A program made the position numbers and the translations under genes. The notes below the pieces were generated by a model that saw nothing but the letters and a program-made list of their open reading frames with translations, searched no databases and was not told the DNA's origin. From contig JBFMGS010000069.1 of the NCBI GenBank assembly GCA_040752635.1, positions 1 to 10,019 of the forward strand: a DNA stretch of 10,019 bases, in the 5' to 3' direction. Below, piece after piece: positions 1 through 7,228 of this stretch. Each line of letters begins with the position of its first letter. Within the stretch, counting starts at the first letter, position 1. The stretch is from JBFMGS01 sp040752635 (GTDB lineage: Bacteria > Bacillota > SHA-98 > UBA4971).

Positions 1-110
1 GGGTGTATCATCTGCTCATTCCGGGTTACCCCATGCCCGCAGGCGCGGCGAGCCCGCCCGCCGATTCCGGAGGCCGACGGCCAACCAAAGTATGCAGGGA
101 GGATCAGGCA

Positions 111-1184
111 ATGGACGCAACGGCGAAGATGTTGAAAGAACTCTCAGAGGCGCCTGGAGTTCCGGGCTATGAAAGCGAGGTCCGCAGAATCATACGAAAG
201 TATGTGGAAGCGTATGCTGTCATCGAGCAGGATAGGCTCGGTAGCATCATAGCCCGGCGTTCAGGCAGGAGCGATCGGCCGAGGATAATGCTGGCGGGTC
301 ACATGGATGAGATCGGATTCATGGTGAAGTCGGTGACACCGGAAGGCTTCCTGAGGTTCGTGCCTTTGGGAGGGTGGTTCGACCAGGTGCTCCTTGCGCA
401 AAGAGTGGTGGTCAAGACCTCGTCTGGGGATGTGCCCGGGATCATCGGGTCGAAGCCGCCGCATCTCCTCACCGAGGAAGAACGCAAAAAGGTGGTCGAG
501 AAAAAAGACATGTTCATCGACGTCGGGGCCACAAGTTCCGAGCAAGCTATAAACGAGTTCGGCATACGGCCTGGCGACCCTGTGGTTCCCGCGAGCGGCT
601 TTGAGATTCTCAGGAACGAGAGGATCTACATGTCCAAGGCGTGGGATGACAGGATCGGCTGCGCGCTCTTCATCGACGTGCTGAAGAACCTTGCAGACGG
701 CAACCACCCCAACACGGTCTATGGCGTAGGTACCGTGCAGGAAGAAGTAGGGTTGCGCGGCGCCGAAACAAGCACCGACCTGGTGGATCCCGATGTTGCC
801 TTCGCGCTCGAGGTTGGCATCGCAAACGACGTACCGGGCAATGACAAAGACAAGGTGCAGGAGCGCATGGGAGGAGGGCCCGCGATTCTTGCTTACGACC
901 GCTCCTTGATACCCAACATCAAGCTTCGAGACCTTGTTATCGACACCGCGAAGGCCTGCGGGATACCGTACCAGATGGACTTCATGGAAGGCGGGGCGGC
1001 GGACACTGGCAGGATCCACCTGCACGGCATCGGCGTCCCCTCCATCGTGCTTGGTGTGCCGTCGAGGTACATTCATAGTCACGCGTCCCTCATAAACCGG
1101 GACGACTATCATCACACGGTCAAGCTTGTTACGGAGGTCGTGAGAAGGCTCGACGCGGCCACCGTAGCCGATCTCGTCAGGTGA
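111..1184 (+). CDS. M42 family metallo-aminopeptidase (glutamyl aminopeptidase / endoglucanase-like)
   Basis: Predicted cytoplasmic dinuclear-metal aminopeptidase of 357 residues, normal for family M42, which forms large tetrahedral particles that trim peptides. Visible motifs: HMDEIGF at 64-70 (metal ligand H64 and supporting D66), KPPH at 115-118, AWDDRIG at 177-183 (bridging Asp), QEEVGLRGA at 210-218 (E211 general base, E212 ligand), GGAADTG at 294-300, and SRYIHSH at 318-324 (ligand H322). The position where many members have a metal-binding Asp carries Glu (E234, in LEVGIA). The ATG at 111 is chosen because AGGGAGGA lies at 96-103, seven bases upstream, and because the protein then starts like its family (KMLKELSEAPGVPGYE). 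The frame is open back to base 3, but that extension is Pro/Gly/Arg-rich and unlike M42. The exact substrate (acidic or neutral residues, or deblocking) cannot be read from the sequence. The next gene starts 96 bases downstream. Confidence 0.93.
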   Translation: MDATAKMLKELSEAPGVPGYESEVRRIIRKYVEAYAVIEQDRLGSIIARRSGRSDRPRIMLAGHMDEIGFMVKSVTPEGFLRFVPLGGWFDQVLLAQRVVVKTSSGDVPGIIGSKPPHLLTEEERKKVVEKKDMFIDVGATSSEQAINEFGIRPGDPVVPASGFEILRNERIYMSKAWDDRIGCALFIDVLKNLADGNHPNTVYGVGTVQEEVGLRGAETSTDLVDPDVAFALEVGIANDVPGNDKDKVQERMGGGPAILAYDRSLIPNIKLRDLVIDTAKACGIPYQMDFMEGGAADTGRIHLHGIGVPSIVLGVPSRYIHSHASLINRDDYHHTVKLVTEVVRRLDAATVADLVR

Positions 1185-1280
1185 TATTGTCCCCGGACGG
1201 CCGACCTCTCACAGCCGTAAAGAGGCTTCCATTAGTGCTAAGGGCCCATGGGTACCTGAAGCGTACGAGGAGGGATGACC

Positions 1281-2705
1281 ATGCTTCCCACAAGGCGCGT
1301 TTTACCGTTGGTGCCCCTCTTTATTCTCGCTCTTGTTGTCTCAACAGGCGCCCTGGCGCAGAATGCGCCCACACCCATAGAGGTAGGGCCGGAGCAGCAG
1401 AGAAAAGTGTCGCTTACCGTTTACAACAACGGTCTTGCGCTCGTCCGGGATGAACGCGTTCTCTCGCTCTCTGCCGGCCTCAATATCCTGCGGTTCTCTG
1501 ACGTCGCAGAAAACATCGACCCTACCTCTGTGCGCTTCGCCTCGCTGACCGCACCCGGTGAGTTGAGGCTCCTCGAGCAGAACTTCGAGTATGACCTTGT
1601 AAGCAGGCAGAAGCTACTGGAAAAATACGTGGGCAAGATCATCGACTTCAACTGTGACGGCGCGATTCGGCCTGCGCGCCTGCTCGCTGTAGATCCGCAG
1701 GGCAGGCTCACCGTGGAAATGGACGGGAAGATCTTGCTTGACCCGCCGGGCAGCGTAGAACTACCCGCGCTCCCTCAAGGCCTCATAATCCGCCCGACGC
1801 TGGTCTGGTACGTGGAAGCAAAGTCGGGTTCGGAGCATGTCGTTGAGGTGAACTACCTCACAAGCGGAATGAATTGGCGCGCCGACTACATCTGTGTTCT
1901 CGACGATAAGGACAAATCCGCGGCCGTCAACGGGTGGGTTACCCTCAATAACAGCAGCGGGGCGAGCTACCGTGACGCCTCCCTGAAGCTCGTCGCCGGG
2001 GAAGTACGTACCACCGGGCGCGAGACTCTGGTGAAAGCAACGCCTGTCGCGGCGTCTCCGGCGCCCGGCCAGTTCGAGGAAAGACCCCTCTTCGAATACC
2101 ACACGTACACGCTGACGCGACGAACGACAGTGGCTAACAACCAGTTGAAACAGATAGAGCTTCTCTCGGCCCCTAGAGTGCCCGTCAAGAAGATGTACGT
2201 CTTCGAGAACCCGGTTCCCCGTTACGGTTACCAGGTATTCGCAGGCAAGAAGGAAACCGGACAGGTCAAGACGGTTATTGAACTTCAGAACAAGGCCGAG
2301 ACGGGGCTTGGCGTTCCGCTGCCAGCCGGCAAAGTGCGAGTCTACAAAGCCTCGTCCGATAAAAGCCTCGACTTCGTGGGAGAGGACACCATCGGGCACA
2401 CTCCCCGTGATGAGACTGTGAGGCTGTACGTAGGAAACGCCTTCGACCTGGTCGGCGAACGAACTATAACAGACTACAAGAAGATAGGAACGAATTCGTA
2501 TGAGGAGGCCTGCTGCATCAAGCTGTGGAACCACAAGGATGAAGATGTGGAGATCACTGTAATTGAGAGATTCTACGGGGAATGGACCATATCCAGCCCG
2601 ATTTCGTATCAGAAGTTGGACGCGAATACCGCCGCGTTCAAAGTCAAAGTGCCGAAGGGCAAAGACGCCGAGATCCTGTACCGAGTGCGCGTCATCAGCG
2701 ATTGA
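1281..2705 (+). CDS. Exported DUF4139 domain-containing protein
   Basis: This 474-residue protein begins with a signal peptide: a basic start (MLPTRR), a hydrophobic core at about 7-22 and an ALA|Q cleavage site at 26/27. The mature part has the look of the DUF4139 family: VYNNGLALVRD near 48-57, a NWRADY motif near 198-203, the segment GWVTLNNSSGASYRDASL near 218-235 and a YHTYTLTRRTTV-type motif near 274-285, ending in a beta-rich C-terminal half. Family members are secreted or envelope proteins of unknown biochemical function. There is no lipobox Cys, so it is probably secreted or wall-associated rather than a lipoprotein. An ATG at 1275 is also in frame, but GAGGAGGG at 1267-1274 touches it; the ATG at 1281 gives a normal 6-base gap. 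It may be co-transcribed with the M42 gene 96 bases upstream. Family assignment is from motif memory. Confidence 0.82.
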   Translation: MLPTRRVLPLVPLFILALVVSTGALAQNAPTPIEVGPEQQRKVSLTVYNNGLALVRDERVLSLSAGLNILRFSDVAENIDPTSVRFASLTAPGELRLLEQNFEYDLVSRQKLLEKYVGKIIDFNCDGAIRPARLLAVDPQGRLTVEMDGKILLDPPGSVELPALPQGLIIRPTLVWYVEAKSGSEHVVEVNYLTSGMNWRADYICVLDDKDKSAAVNGWVTLNNSSGASYRDASLKLVAGEVRTTGRETLVKATPVAASPAPGQFEERPLFEYHTYTLTRRTTVANNQLKQIELLSAPRVPVKKMYVFENPVPRYGYQVFAGKKETGQVKTVIELQNKAETGLGVPLPAGKVRVYKASSDKSLDFVGEDTIGHTPRDETVRLYVGNAFDLVGERTITDYKKIGTNSYEEACCIKLWNHKDEDVEITVIERFYGEWTISSPISYQKLDANTAAFKVKVPKGKDAEILYRVRVISD

Positions 2706-2745
2706 GTGCGACAATAAGATGTTATCAGAGATGACGGAGGTGGCT

Positions 2746-3024
2746 ATGCGAAGCCGGACCAAGCAGGGAGGGATGGCTATGGCCTGCTATCTGATTGACG
2801 ACATTGATGAGTTCCGACAAAACATCGTAGGGAACGTCATCGTAGGCGTGGATTTCCGCACGAGCGACGTAGGGCCCCAGGATCCGGGATACTGGGAGGA
2901 GATACGCATCACGCTCGACTCTGGCTACGTGATACAGTTCTCCAGCACGTTCTCGGAGGAATTCAAGCAGAAGCATCAGATTCATCGCCAGCCCCGAGGG
3001 AACTGTGGTGTGGAACTCCACTAG
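2746..3024 (+). CDS. Small hypothetical protein
   Basis: I do not recognise this protein. From the ATG at 2746 it has 92 residues, with ACGGAGG at 2734-2740 five bases upstream. A second good start is the ATG at 2779 (81 residues), with GGGAGGG at 2766-2772 six bases upstream. The conserved-looking part begins at the second one (MACYLIDDIDEFRQNIVGNV), whereas the extra 11 residues are basic and nondescript. The body is acidic and beta-like, with VIVGVDFRTSDVG, a PGYWEEIRITLDSGY stretch and FSSTFSEEFKQKH. It contains no signal peptide or membrane segment. The last roughly 15 residues are less protein-like, so a nearby frameshift at the 3' end is possible. It begins 40 bases after the DUF4139 stop on the same strand and may belong to that transcript. 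Confidence 0.55.
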   Translation: MRSRTKQGGMAMACYLIDDIDEFRQNIVGNVIVGVDFRTSDVGPQDPGYWEEIRITLDSGYVIQFSSTFSEEFKQKHQIHRQPRGNCGVELH

Positions 3025-3065
3025 ATCTAACCGCTAGTTCTGAATAGACCTACATGAAGAGGCCG

Positions 3066-3097
3066 TTGAGAGATCATTCCCTTGAGAGATCATTCCC
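3066..3097 (+). repeat. Perfect 16-bp tandem duplication
   Basis: The 16-base unit TTGAGAGATCATTCCC occurs twice with no spacer, at 3066-3081 and 3082-3097. It lies in the intergenic region before the YprB-like gene. It reads as a recent slippage duplication; no function is evident. Confidence 0.9.
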
Positions 3098-3102
3098 TGA
3101 TG

Positions 3103-3133
3103 GGGCCGGTGCCGGCAAAGGTCGGGCCGGCCC
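3103..3133 (+). repeat. GC-rich inverted repeat between genes
   Basis: GGGCCGG at 3103-3109 is complementary to CCGGCCC at 3127-3133, and a smaller GCCGG/CCGGC pair is nested inside. No T-run follows, so it is not a canonical intrinsic terminator. It could help end the upstream transcript in a factor-dependent way or could be a decayed repetitive element. The rest of 3025-3269 holds only an Arg/Gly-rich open frame that I do not accept as a gene. Confidence 0.4.
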
Positions 3134-3269
3134 TGCTGCGTGGTTCCCGGTTGTCCCGGCTCAGGCTGGAAGACTTACCCGGCTTCGAGGGCATGAGTGG
3201 TTTGGAAGGGTTGGCTTAGGGCATGGCGAATTGTTGTGCAAGGCTATGTAGCAAGAGGGGATCACTCCC

Positions 3270-4130
3270 GTGGAACGCGCATCGTTCACGCAAGCCGAGC
3301 AGCTTCTCGGCAAGGGAGACTATTACGTCGCTGAGCGCACGTTTCCCCCGGTTCCCGTGTCCAGCCAGGAGGGGCACTCTGCACTTTACTGCAATCTCCA
3401 GCTTTTGCGCGGCGTGGGGCCCAGAACCGAGGAGAAGCTCAAGAGTCAGGGCTGTCACGACCTTGCTAGCCTGACGAAACATGGGCGCTGGGGCAGGGCA
3501 GCTTGTGATGTCATTGCCGCCATAGAGCGGAGAGACGCTCCTGCGCTGGTTCAATGCGGAGCGCCTGAAATCGACCTTGTGAGTTTCTATTCGCCTACTG
3601 ACATCGGATTCGTTGACATAGAGACCACAGGTCTATACAGCACGCAACCCTTGTTCCTTGTGGGTGTGATGGCTTGCCGCGATGACGGCACGATGCTTCT
3701 CAAGCAATTCCTTGCGCGTTCTTATGAAGAGGAAGCCGCGGTGCTTTGTGCAGTCCGCTGCGAGTTGGAGAGGTTGCGGGTCATTGCAACTTACAATGGA
3801 CGCAGGTTCGATCTGCCGTACATACGCGACCGCATGGCATACCATGGCGTTAGCTTCACCATGGACCAGTTCCACGTGGATATCCTGCGGCTGGCAAGAC
3901 GCCTGTACAGAAGCATGCTTCCGGACTGCAGGCTCGTAACAGTGGCATCGCATTTACTCGGTTACGACCGCCATGGCGACATCCCGAGCCACATGATCCC
4001 CGAAGTGTACCACGACTTCGTGAAGAGCCGCAACCCTGCACTGATACGCCCGATTCTCGAACATAACGCCATGGACATCCACGCGCTTGCACTTATCCTG
4101 GCAAACATGCAACATCGGGCCCGAGGATGA
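3270..4130 (+). CDS. YprB-like ribonuclease H-like (DEDD) exonuclease
   Basis: This 286-residue protein has a DEDD-type 3'-5' exonuclease core of the YprB / RNase_H_2 kind. The acidic motifs are in order: FVDIETTGL at 114-122 (D116, E118), TYNGRRFDLPYI at 174-185 (D181), FHVDILRLAR at 201-210 (D204) and LEHNAMDIHAL at 263-273 (D269), all expected to bind the catalytic metals. Before the core is a helix-hairpin-helix-like segment, LLRGVGPRTEEKLKSQG at 45-61, that could contact DNA or RNA. The start is a GTG at 3270 with GAGGGGA at 3255-3261, eight bases upstream; no in-frame ATG precedes the core. Substrate and role are unknown; family members are presumed single-stranded nucleases. It is shorter than B. 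subtilis YprB, as I remember it. It ends 75 bases before a strong terminator, so it is not co-transcribed with spoIVA. Confidence 0.85.
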   Translation: MERASFTQAEQLLGKGDYYVAERTFPPVPVSSQEGHSALYCNLQLLRGVGPRTEEKLKSQGCHDLASLTKHGRWGRAACDVIAAIERRDAPALVQCGAPEIDLVSFYSPTDIGFVDIETTGLYSTQPLFLVGVMACRDDGTMLLKQFLARSYEEEAAVLCAVRCELERLRVIATYNGRRFDLPYIRDRMAYHGVSFTMDQFHVDILRLARRLYRSMLPDCRLVTVASHLLGYDRHGDIPSHMIPEVYHDFVKSRNPALIRPILEHNAMDIHALALILANMQHRARG

Positions 4131-4205
4131 GAGCGGGTTACAGGCAACCACGCCTGTCCTGCACTACTGGGGGCGTGCCGGCCCGCCAGAGCCCGGGACC
4201 TGGCA

Positions 4206-4257
4206 GTGGTCAAACGTGTCGGCGGAATGCCGAGAAGGCTGTTTGGCCACGTTTTTT
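4206..4257 (+). terminator. Intrinsic terminator after the YprB-like gene
   Basis: GTGGTCAAAC at 4206-4215 pairs with GTTTGGCCAC at 4241-4250 (10 bp, one G-U), followed by G and six T at 4252-4257. The loop has its own hairpin, TCGGC/GCCGA at 4219-4223 and 4229-4233, giving a stacked structure. It ends only 10 bases before the spoIVA promoter. Confidence 0.85.
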
Positions 4258-4267
4258 GGAGCCTGGG

Positions 4268-4297
4268 TAATAATTGCCTCCGCCGGTCATATACATT
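4268..4297 (+). promoter_or_regulatory. Predicted sigma-E promoter of spoIVA
   Basis: The -35 element TAATAATT (4268-4275) and the -10 element TATACATT (4290-4297) are separated by 14 bases. From memory of the B. subtilis sigma-E consensus (about GHATAWWT, 13-15 bases, CATACAHT), each element matches 7 of 8 positions and the spacing is ideal. Transcription would start near 4304, leaving a leader of about 40 bases before the spoIVA ATG. In B. subtilis spoIVA is a mother-cell gene of the sigma-E regulon, which supports the call. Confidence 0.75.
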
Positions 4298-4342
4298 ATT
4301 CTGAAAGCCGGGTGCGACCCGGTACCGGGGGAGGGAGCCGGC

Positions 4343-5821
4343 ATGGAAAGCTTCGATATCTTTCAGGACATCGCCACGAGGACAGGCGGCGACATCTACG
4401 TCGGGGTGGTCGGCCCGGTGAGAACCGGGAAGTCCACCTTTATCAAGCGGTTCATGGACCTCCTGGTCATCCCGAACATCCGGGACATCTATGACAAGCA
4501 GCGCTCTGTGGACGAGTTACCGCAGAGCGGCGCCGGAAAGACCATAATGACTACTGAGCCCAAGTTCGTTCCGAGCGAGGCTGTGGATGTCTCTATAGAG
4601 GACAACGTCAGGGTTCGCGTGAGGCTGGTGGACTGCGTCGGGTACACGGTGGAAGGGGCCCTGGGCTACGAGGAGGACGCCGGGCCGCGCATGGTGGTCA
4701 CTCCCTGGTTCGACTACGAAATCCCGTTCGAAGAGGCAGCGGAGTTCGGGACACGAAAGGTCATCTCCGACCACTCCACAATCGGCCTTGTGATCCTGAC
4801 CGACGGAACGATCACAGAGATCCCGAGGAATAACTACCTGCCTGCGGAGGAGCGGGTTATTCACGAACTTCAAGAACTTCGCAAGCCGTTCGTGGCGATC
4901 CTCAACTCGGTGAAACCATGGGCCAAGGAAACCCGGGACCTCGCGGCCAAGCTTGCGGAAGAGTACCAAGTACCGGTGATCCCTCTCGATTGCATGAGGA
5001 TGGATGTCGAGGACGTCAAGGGCGTCTTGCGCGAGGTGCTGTACGAATTCCCGGTACGGGAAGTCAGCGTCCGGCTGCCCATATGGCTGAACGAACTGTC
5101 CACTGACCATTGGCTGAGACAAAAGTTCCAGGAAGCGGTCGTGACCACCGTCAAGCAAGTAAGGCGGACCCGCGACATCAAGTGGGTCGTAGATGACCTC
5201 GGCGGACGGGACTTCGTGTCCGAGGCGAAGCTCGTCACGATGGAACTCGGCACAGGAACGGCGATGATCGATCTTGGAGCGCCAAGGGACCTCTTCTTGC
5301 AGATCGTGCAGGAGGTCAGCGGCCTCGAAGTCGAAGGCGATCACCACCTCCTGCGCCTTATGAAGGAACTGTCGGTGGCCAAGAGGGAGTTCGACAAGAT
5401 CGCAGACGGCCTGCGCGATGCCAAGGAAAGCGGGTACGGTATAGTCATGCCGATGCTCGACGAGCTGACCTTCGAAGAGCCGGAACTCATCCGGCAGGGC
5501 AGCCGCTTCGGCGTGAAGCTTAAGGCATCGGCACCATCCATCCACCTGATCCGGGCGAACATCGAGACGGAGGTCACGACCAACGTAGGCACGGAGAGAC
5601 AGGGAGAGGAACTCGTCAGACGGCTGTCGGAGGAATTCGAGAGAGACCCCGAACGCATCTGGAGAACGGACTTTCTTGGAAAATCCCTGCATGAACTTGT
5701 GAAAGAAGGAATCGAGAGCAAGCTGTATCGGATGCCCGAGAACGCACAGGTAAAGCTGCAGGAGACCTTGCAGAAGATCATCAACGAGGGTAGCGGCGGC
5801 CTCATCTGTATAATCTTGTAG
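4343..5821 (+). CDS. spoIVA: Stage IV sporulation protein A (spore coat ATPase)
   Basis: SpoIVA is a mother-cell ATPase that polymerises irreversibly on the forespore surface and forms the platform for coat and cortex assembly. The 492-residue product has the same length as B. subtilis SpoIVA. The N-terminal TRAFAC-like NTPase domain shows Walker A GPVRTGKST at 24-32 (K30), the TIMTTEP segment at 67-73 with the sensor threonines T70/T71, and RLVDCVGYTVEGALGY at 94-109 with Walker B D97, all at the positions known from B. subtilis. The C-terminus ends GGLICIIL, the conserved tail used for anchoring to SpoVM and the membrane. The ATG at 4343 follows GGGGGAGGGA at 4327-4336 by six bases; upstream in-frame codons (TTG at 4274) would overlap the predicted promoter. 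It is transcribed from the sigma-E-type promoter at 4268-4297 and followed, as in B. subtilis, by the HU gene. Confidence 0.98.
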   Translation: MESFDIFQDIATRTGGDIYVGVVGPVRTGKSTFIKRFMDLLVIPNIRDIYDKQRSVDELPQSGAGKTIMTTEPKFVPSEAVDVSIEDNVRVRVRLVDCVGYTVEGALGYEEDAGPRMVVTPWFDYEIPFEEAAEFGTRKVISDHSTIGLVILTDGTITEIPRNNYLPAEERVIHELQELRKPFVAILNSVKPWAKETRDLAAKLAEEYQVPVIPLDCMRMDVEDVKGVLREVLYEFPVREVSVRLPIWLNELSTDHWLRQKFQEAVVTTVKQVRRTRDIKWVVDDLGGRDFVSEAKLVTMELGTGTAMIDLGAPRDLFLQIVQEVSGLEVEGDHHLLRLMKELSVAKREFDKIADGLRDAKESGYGIVMPMLDELTFEEPELIRQGSRFGVKLKASAPSIHLIRANIETEVTTNVGTERQGEELVRRLSEEFERDPERIWRTDFLGKSLHELVKEGIESKLYRMPENAQVKLQETLQKIINEGSGGLICIIL

Positions 5822-6035
5822 AGCTGGGAGACCAGCGAGTTGTCCCCAGGTCGTCTCAAGGTTGTTTGAGTCTTGGCGTTTCAAGGCATGGACTCTCGAT
5901 TGGGTTGTCTGTGCCGGGTTCGGCGCAAGCGACCAGGTTTCTGAAGCGGCCTTGCGCTAGCACCGGCAACCCAGACCAGCATGATGAGGGCTTTCGCGCA
6001 CGGCTGCTAAGCCAGACAAGAGCCGAGATTGGGGA

Positions 6036-6062
6036 GGGCGGGCCACGTTAGGTGGGTCGCCC
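6036..6062 (+). other. Hairpin in the spoIVA-HU intergenic region
   Basis: GGGCG (6036-6040) and CCAC (6043-6046) pair with GTGG (6052-6055) and CGCCC (6058-6062) across a 5-base loop, with a small internal mismatch. There is no T-run, so it may be a weak terminator for spoIVA or a 5' leader structure of the HU mRNA. The remaining 5822-6035 shows a weak CTCAA/TTGAG hairpin at 5855-5870 and no promoter I can defend for HU. Confidence 0.4.
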
Positions 6063-6115
6063 TTCATAAATGCTGACCGAGGTGGGCACCATACCTGCGA
6101 AAGGAGGTTTCCAGA

Positions 6116-6391
6116 ATGACCAAGACAGAGCTTGTTGATAAGGTAGCAACCAAGACCGGTTTCACGAAGAAAGATTCCGCAAAGGTGGTGGATGCGGTAT
6201 TCGAGTCGGTCACGGAAGCCCTTGCTGCAGGCGATAAGGTGCAACTCGTGGGTTTTGGGAGCTTTGAGACTCGGCGCAGGGCGGCCCGCGCAGGTAGGGA
6301 TCCGAGAACCGGGAAGGCAATCCGCATCGCCGCACGGACGGTGCCGGTCTTCAAGGCCGGAAAGAGCTTGAAAGACGCCGTGGCGAAATAA
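6116..6391 (+). CDS. hup: HU family DNA-binding protein
   Basis: HU is a dimeric nucleoid protein that bends DNA without much sequence preference. The 91-residue length is standard for the family. The N-terminal helices (MTKTELVDKVATKTGFTKKD) form the dimer body; the signature GFGSFETRRRAARAGRDPRTGK at 46-67 leads into the beta arm, whose tip carries RDP at 61-63, where most HU proteins have RNP. P63 is the residue that wedges into the DNA. The tail VPVFKAGKSLKDAV is typical. AAGGAGG at 6101-6107 lies eight bases before the ATG. Its position just after spoIVA matches B. subtilis hbs. The 294-base gap suggests its own vegetative promoter, but I could not place one. A tRNA-Pro gene with its own promoter follows. 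Confidence 0.97.
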   Translation: MTKTELVDKVATKTGFTKKDSAKVVDAVFESVTEALAAGDKVQLVGFGSFETRRRAARAGRDPRTGKAIRIAARTVPVFKAGKSLKDAVAK

Positions 6392-6404
6392 CGCATGGTT
6401 GGGG

Positions 6405-6433
6405 TTGCGGCCACGCCGGCGATCTGCTATAAT
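6405..6433 (+). promoter_or_regulatory. Sigma-A-type promoter of tRNA-Pro
   Basis: A perfect -10 TATAAT at 6428-6433 is preceded by TGC (extended -10). A half-matching -35 TTGCGG at 6405-6410 lies 17 bases upstream. Transcription would begin near 6440, giving a 5' leader of about 35 bases with a CGTAG/CTACG hairpin (6446-6450 and 6459-6463) before the tRNA. The promoter starts 14 bases after the HU stop. Confidence 0.8.
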
Positions 6434-6474
6434 CTCTTTGGGTCGCGTAGAAAGCGATCTACGAGCTTTGGGGT

Positions 6475-6552
6475 CGGGGCGTGGCGCAGTTTGGCTAGCG
6501 CGCCTGAATGGGGTTCAGGAGGTCGCGAGTTCAAGTCTCGCCGCTCCGACCA
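6475..6552 (+). tRNA. tRNA-Pro (anticodon GGG)
   Basis: A full cloverleaf can be drawn. The acceptor is CGGGGCG with CGCTCCG (6542-6548, one G-U pair); the D arm has GCGC stems; the anticodon stem is CCTGA (6503-6507) with TCAGG (6515-6519) and loop ATGGGGT, placing anticodon GGG at 6510-6512; the T arm is GCGAG-TTCAAGT-CTCGC. The discriminator A is followed by an encoded CCA at 6550-6552. The anticodon reads CCC and CCU. Confidence 0.97.
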
Positions 6553-6559
6553 GATCTCT

Positions 6560-6619
6560 GTACTACGGAGCACGTCGAGAGCCGCCGGGGCGAGGACGCC
6601 GGGCGGCTCGTTGTAGTAC
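6560..6619 (+). other. Large two-stem hairpin after tRNA-Pro
   Basis: GTACTAC at 6560-6566 pairs with GTAGTAC at 6613-6619, and inside it GAGCCGCC at 6579-6586 pairs with GGCGGCTC at 6602-6609. The two stems are separated by an asymmetric internal loop (12 and 3 bases). It starts 8 bases after the tRNA CCA end. No T-run follows, so it may act as a 3' processing or stability structure, or as a non-canonical terminator. Confidence 0.6.
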
Positions 6620-7228
6620 TTGTAGCAATTGCTTCACTGTGACCGTGTACCAGCGCCGATCTTCACTGCGCACTCATCCCGATTGCTGCGAGCCTGAGAC
6701 TTACCGACACGGAAGCTCGTTCACACAACATCAGAAGAACCTTCGCGCAAGATCGCGGGCGGCGTAGGTGCCACTAAAGCCACCTTGCAAGGACAACACC
6801 CTGATGGATCCTGTCGAGGCCGGGGCAACTACGCGCATGAAGCAGCGGGCTTGACTCGGGCAATGATTTGGTCCGAACTGGAAGAAAACGGGCCGACGGT
6901 GACGGTTAAGTTGAGGTGAGAGAGCGTAAGCCCACAGTAAGTGAGGAATGACGCTCTCCTTCAGAATATGGTCGGTGCCATAATCCCCTCGCGACAACCG
7001 TGGGACCGTCGGCAGTTATATTTGTGCCCAGGGCAGGCAGGTCTTAATCGTGTTTCCGTAGAACTTCTATCCAAAACATTATCCCAATGAAACCATAATC
7101 AGGTAAGGACAGGGGTTACGCTGCTGCAAAGGGCGGCACTAAGCTGCGACTTGGAGAATGCAGCAGCGCCTTGCCGCCAAAGATCAGTTAAGCAGGCTTT
7201 GACTGTTCCCCGGAGGTCAGTTTCGCCG
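6620..7228. other. Gene-poor region of about 610 bases
   Basis: I find no gene I can defend here. Open frames exist on both strands over about 6690-6997 (for example an 88-codon frame on the - strand starting from TTG at 6997), but none has a ribosome binding site, a family motif or a normal start. The stretch around 7040-7110 is visibly richer in A and T than its surroundings and could hold the acylphosphatase promoter, but no -35/-10 pair with good spacing is evident. It may be decayed accessory DNA. Confidence 0.5.
6920..6958 (+). other. Isolated 8-bp hairpin in the gene-poor region
   Basis: GAGAGCGT at 6920-6927 is perfectly complementary to ACGCTCTC at 6951-6958 across a 23-base loop, which contains a smaller CCCAC/GTGAGG near-match. 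Only a short pyrimidine stretch follows (CTT), so it is not a clear terminator. Its meaning is unknown. Confidence 0.45.

Noticed and set aside
261..1115. Long open frame on the - strand opposite the M42 gene
   Set aside because: It mirrors a gene with clear catalytic motifs; the translation has no family features and arises from GC-rich codon use.
1761..2762. 333-codon open frame on the - strand opposite the DUF4139 gene
   Set aside because: Antisense shadow; the + strand product has a signal peptide and family motifs, the - strand product has none.
3054..3251. 65-codon open frame before the YprB-like gene
   Set aside because: It runs through the 16-bp tandem repeat and the GC-rich inverted repeat, has no good ribosome binding site and reads as Gly/Arg/Ala-rich filler.
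4517..5884. 455-codon open frame on the - strand opposite spoIVA
   Set aside because: spoIVA is certain on the + strand, and the antisense frame shows no recognisable domain or ribosome binding site.
6579..6609. Possible group II intron domain V (GAGCCG... hairpin of about 31 bases)
   Set aside because: It lacks the conserved internal bulge and the usual pattern of domain V, and no reverse transcriptase gene is present.
6731..6997. 88-codon - strand open frame in the gene-poor region
   Set aside because: TTG start, no ribosome binding site and no motif I recognise; kept only as part of the unexplained region.
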